Source: JAYZQT01 sp036136335 (lineage in GTDB: Bacteria > Pseudomonadota > Alphaproteobacteria > MPNO01 > UBA830). Taken from it: DNA of 64,000 bases. Below are positions 61,625 through 64,000 of the stretch, in pieces; position 1 is the stretch's first letter; each line of letters starts with the position of its first letter. The translations under genes and the position numbers were made by a program. The stretch covers positions 1-64,000 of the forward strand of contig JAYZQT010000018.1 in assembly GCA_036136335.1 (NCBI GenBank), written 5' to 3'. The notes beneath the pieces are model-generated. The model had not been told where the DNA came from, did not search any database, and saw only the letters and a program-made list of their open reading frames with translations.

Positions 61625-62872
61625 GTGCGATTTATGGCTGATAGGAATACGAGTGCGGGCAGGAGCGGAGCCCTTCTATTTGCTAATTTTGCCCATTTTT
61701 TCAGCCACATGATGATGCTCGTATATCCCACAATCGTCATCGTTTTGGAAAAAGTGTTTGATCTTCCGTTTGGCGAGTTACTGTCACTATCGTTAACAGG
61801 TTTTATGCTCTACGGGGTAGCTGCGCTGCCTGCGGGCTGGTTGGCAGATCGATGGAGTGCGAAGGGGATGCTGGCCGTTTTTTTTCTGGGGACGGGCGCG
61901 GCTGGCGTTGCTGCCGGATTAGCTTCAGGACCACTGGAAATCGCCATAGCGCTTGGGGCCATTGGTCTGTTTTCATCGATTTACCATCCAGTGGGTACCG
62001 CTTTGGTGGTCGCCAATGCCAAGGCACGTGGAAAGGCACTTGGGGTGAACGGTGTCTTTGGAACGGCGGGGATCGCAGTAACACCGGTGTTTGTGGCAGG
62101 TCTGGCAGCCACTTTTGGTTGGAGGTATGGGTTTATAGTCCCAGGTCTGGCTTGTATTCTTGCAGGCTTGGCATTTCTATTCGTTATGAAGGGCTCGCCT
62201 TCGGGCTGGAGTGAAAGCGGAGGAGGAACTGATACTGTCCTTTCGCTCAGGCAGGCTGTGAGGGGATTGGGGATACTTTGTATTACTGTTTTAGGGGTTG
62301 GCTTGCTGGCACAGGCAATAACCGTTGGAATGCCCAAAATATTTGCGGTCCGGGCGCCGGATGTTGTAACGCAGCTGGGTTTGATCGGTGCTGGGGGGCT
62401 GGCCTCGGCGGCCCTTGCAATTGGAGCATTTGGACAGTTGGCGGGAGGGTGGCTTGCTGATCGTTACCGACTGACTGTTGTTTATCCCAGTGTATATGTT
62501 GTGATGATACCGGTAGCATTTCTATCGGGAAATCTTAGCGGCCTGCCCCTGGTCGGCGCTGCGGGGGGGCTAATGTTTCTTATAACGGCGTCGCTCCCAA
62601 CCGAGAACAGTCTCGTGGCTCGATACTGTCCTGCCAACTGGCGGGCGAGCGCCTATGGAGTAAAATTTGTATTGGGGCTTGGGGTCAGCTCTTTGGCGAT
62701 ACCATTGACCGGCGGTATTTACGATGCAACTGGTGGTTTTTGGTGGCTGTTTACAGGAATGGCAATAGTCGCTGCAATTATCATTGGGCTTGCGGTTTGT
62801 CTGCCGTCGACGGGAGTACAAAACACCAGTAACACAGAGGTTCGGGAACCGGCAGCAGGCCCGGCAACCTAG
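61625..62872 (+). CDS. MFS transporter (Fsr-type)
   Basis: 415 residues from GTG 61625 (ATG 61634 is equally possible). About 12 membrane helices; the first has FAHFFSHMMMLVYPTIVIVLEK and the second loop carries GWLADRWSAKG. GLFSSIYHPVGTALVVANAKARGKALGVNG is the pattern of fosmidomycin-resistance-like carriers. It probably exports a toxic compound, but drug and substrate are not known. It follows cutA closely and may share its transcript. Confidence 0.86.
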   Translation: MRFMADRNTSAGRSGALLFANFAHFFSHMMMLVYPTIVIVLEKVFDLPFGELLSLSLTGFMLYGVAALPAGWLADRWSAKGMLAVFFLGTGAAGVAAGLASGPLEIAIALGAIGLFSSIYHPVGTALVVANAKARGKALGVNGVFGTAGIAVTPVFVAGLAATFGWRYGFIVPGLACILAGLAFLFVMKGSPSGWSESGGGTDTVLSLRQAVRGLGILCITVLGVGLLAQAITVGMPKIFAVRAPDVVTQLGLIGAGGLASAALAIGAFGQLAGGWLADRYRLTVVYPSVYVVMIPVAFLSGNLSGLPLVGAAGGLMFLITASLPTENSLVARYCPANWRASAYGVKFVLGLGVSSLAIPLTGGIYDATGGFWWLFTGMAIVAAIIIGLAVCLPSTGVQNTSNTEVREPAAGPAT

Positions 62873-62936
62873 CAGTCTAGCGTGCGCATGTTTAAAATGC
62901 TTAAGAAGAGCGCCGCAACCAATGCTGTCTTAGAGA

Positions 62937-64000
62937 TCAAGAGGCGCTTAGTGCCTGATCCAGATCATGCAAAATATCTTCCACGGTCTCAATCCCTACT
63001 GAGATGCGAATGACATCCGGTCCCGCGCCAGCCGCAATTTTCTGCTCTTCAGTAAGTTGTCGGTGTGTTGTAGAGGCCGGATGTAGAATTAGACTTCGAG
63101 TATCCCCAACGTTTGCTAGGTGTGAAATCAGGTTGCAGCCTTCGACGAGCTGGGTTCCAGTTTCATATCCGCCTTTTAGTCCAAAAGTAAAGACGGATCC
63201 GCAACCATTGGGGAAGTATTTCTGTTTGTTGGCAAATGAGGGACTTGATCGCAGCGCGGCATAGGAAACCCAGGCAACCGCTGGATGACCCTCCAGCCAG
63301 CCCGCGACTGTTTCAGCGTTGGCCACGTGTCTTTCCATACGAAGCGGCAGCGTCTCGATGCCGGTCAGCGTCATAAACGCGTTGGTGGGCGACAGTGCGG
63401 GGCCAAAATCACGAAGTGCGACCGTGCGGGTACGCATCGTAAAGCTAAAATCTCCGAACGTTTCGTAAAAGGTTAGTCCGTGATATGCCTGATCGGGTGC
63501 AGTCATGGAGGGAAACTTGTCATTCTGGGCCCAGTCAAAATGCCCTGATTCGACGATGATCCCACCCATGGAATTTCCATGTCCATTTAGGTATTTGGTT
63601 GTGGAATGAATTACGATATCGGCGCCGTGATCAATGGGATTAAAAAGAAAAGGGGTAGCCATGGTGTTGTCGACGATCAATGGTATTCCTGCGTTACGTG
63701 CTATATCAGAAATTACTTCGATGTCTCCAATGACGCTTGAAGGGTTGGAAACTGATTCAATGAAAATAGCCTTCGATCTATCGGTCAATGCATCCTGAAT
63801 GGTTTCTGGCCTGAGTGGATCTGCAAAATCGCAATGCCAACCCAGTTTTTTGAAGCTGACACCGAACTGGGTAATAGAGCCACCGTAGAGGTTGCGGGAC
63901 GCGACAAAATGATCCCCCGGCTCTAGGAGTGTGAAGAATGTCAGAAACTGTGCCGCATGTCCTGATCCAGCCGCGCAGGCGGCACGGCCATTTTCGAGGC
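62937..64000 (-). CDS. O-acetylhomoserine (thiol)-lyase / cystathionine gamma-synthase family (partial, start outside window)
   Basis: The gene enters from the right edge; 354 residues are present, so about 75 N-terminal residues are missing. The PLP-binding Lys is in HSTTKYLNGHG, with VDNTMATPFLFNP (Asp contacting the PLP nitrogen) before it and RMERHVANAETVAGWLE, GCNLISHLANVGDTRSLILHPASTTHRQL after it. This set is that of O-acetylhomoserine sulfhydrylases, which make homocysteine from O-acetylhomoserine and sulfide. The neighbouring MetE-like gene is on the same strand but 3.8 kb away and not clearly linked. Confidence 0.9.
   Translation of the reverse strand, partial: LENGRAACAAGSGHAAQFLTFFTLLEPGDHFVASRNLYGGSITQFGVSFKKLGWHCDFADPLRPETIQDALTDRSKAIFIESVSNPSSVIGDIEVISDIARNAGIPLIVDNTMATPFLFNPIDHGADIVIHSTTKYLNGHGNSMGGIIVESGHFDWAQNDKFPSMTAPDQAYHGLTFYETFGDFSFTMRTRTVALRDFGPALSPTNAFMTLTGIETLPLRMERHVANAETVAGWLEGHPAVAWVSYAALRSSPSFANKQKYFPNGCGSVFTFGLKGGYETGTQLVEGCNLISHLANVGDTRSLILHPASTTHRQLTEEQKIAAGAGPDVIRISVGIETVEDILHDLDQALSAS

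Noticed and set aside
1..64000. Insertion sequences, prophage, CRISPR array or integrative element
   Set aside because: No transposase, integrase, phage structural gene or short regularly spaced repeat was seen; gene decay at 44033 is the only clear lesion.

Overview
The window looks like a chromosomal segment of a free-living, aerobic, heterotrophic alphaproteobacterium of moderate GC content. This is inferred from gene content: a long-form dCTP deaminase, an Nfu-type Fe-S protein, YciB, CoxMSL-type molybdenum hydroxylases and many CoA-dependent catabolic genes. I saw no insertion sequence, phage gene, tRNA, rRNA or CRISPR array. The dominant theme is aerobic breakdown of aromatic and other carboxylic acids. 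Members of decarboxylase-type families are unusually frequent: four UbiD-family genes (one cut by the left edge), a 4,5-dihydroxyphthalate-decarboxylase-like gene, an ACMSD-type amidohydrolase and a ThDP enzyme.

Layout. 1-5.6 kb: tail of a UbiD gene, an AhpD/CMD-like gene, a Bcr/CflA exporter, a PhyH-type dioxygenase, and a MarR gene with its own promoter and operator reading into an HpaB-type flavin monooxygenase. 5.7-14 kb: YciB, then a run of MaoC, alpha/beta hydrolase, SDR, DUF35 and thiolase genes and a complete CoxM-CoxS-CoxL hydroxylase. 14-17.7 kb: housekeeping-type genes (Nfu with a degenerate extra domain, pirin, thioesterase, dCTP deaminase). 17.8-28.2 kb: an aryl-CoA cluster. A monooxygenase/old-yellow-enzyme fusion resembling 2-aminobenzoyl-CoA monooxygenase/reductase reads rightwards; a tight leftward operon holds SDR-MarR-enoyl-CoA hydratase-acyl-CoA dehydrogenase-aryl-CoA ligase; RidA is divergent from it. 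Near-identical palindromes lie in front of both transcription units. 28.2-34.3 kb: MsrA, a two-subunit Rieske oxygenase, CaiB-type CoA transferase, enoyl-CoA hydratase and amidase. 34.4-42 kb: DksA-like, SDR and MFS genes, a TauD-type dioxygenase, a haem-oxygenase-like diiron protein (CADD-like ligand set) beside a dihydroxyphthalate-decarboxylase-like protein, a 2-hydroxyacid dehydrogenase, CinA-like and ArsC-like genes. 42-53 kb: a ThDP enzyme, a gutted LysR gene with an intact 23-bp palindrome, two UbiD genes, a PhnN-DeoA fusion behind a NadC-like gene, an ACMSD-like amidohydrolase and a fourth UbiD gene. 53-56.4 kb: glutaryl-CoA dehydrogenase, a CoA transferase and a MarR gene with a palindromic operator. 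56.4-64 kb: an adrenodoxin-reductase-type flavoprotein, a MetE-like protein, an EamA transporter, a ferritin-like diiron protein of unknown role, CutA, an MFS gene and a partial O-acetylhomoserine sulfhydrylase-type gene.

How it may work together (inference): aromatic acids are decarboxylated, hydroxylated or activated to CoA thioesters, dearomatised by the monooxygenase/reductase and broken down by beta-oxidation-type genes; glutaryl-CoA dehydrogenase would take a C5 end product into central metabolism. The most unusual items are the NadC-like/PhnN-DeoA pair, which predicts a phosphoribosyl salvage loop and has no normal start codon, and two diiron-type proteins without an assigned substrate.
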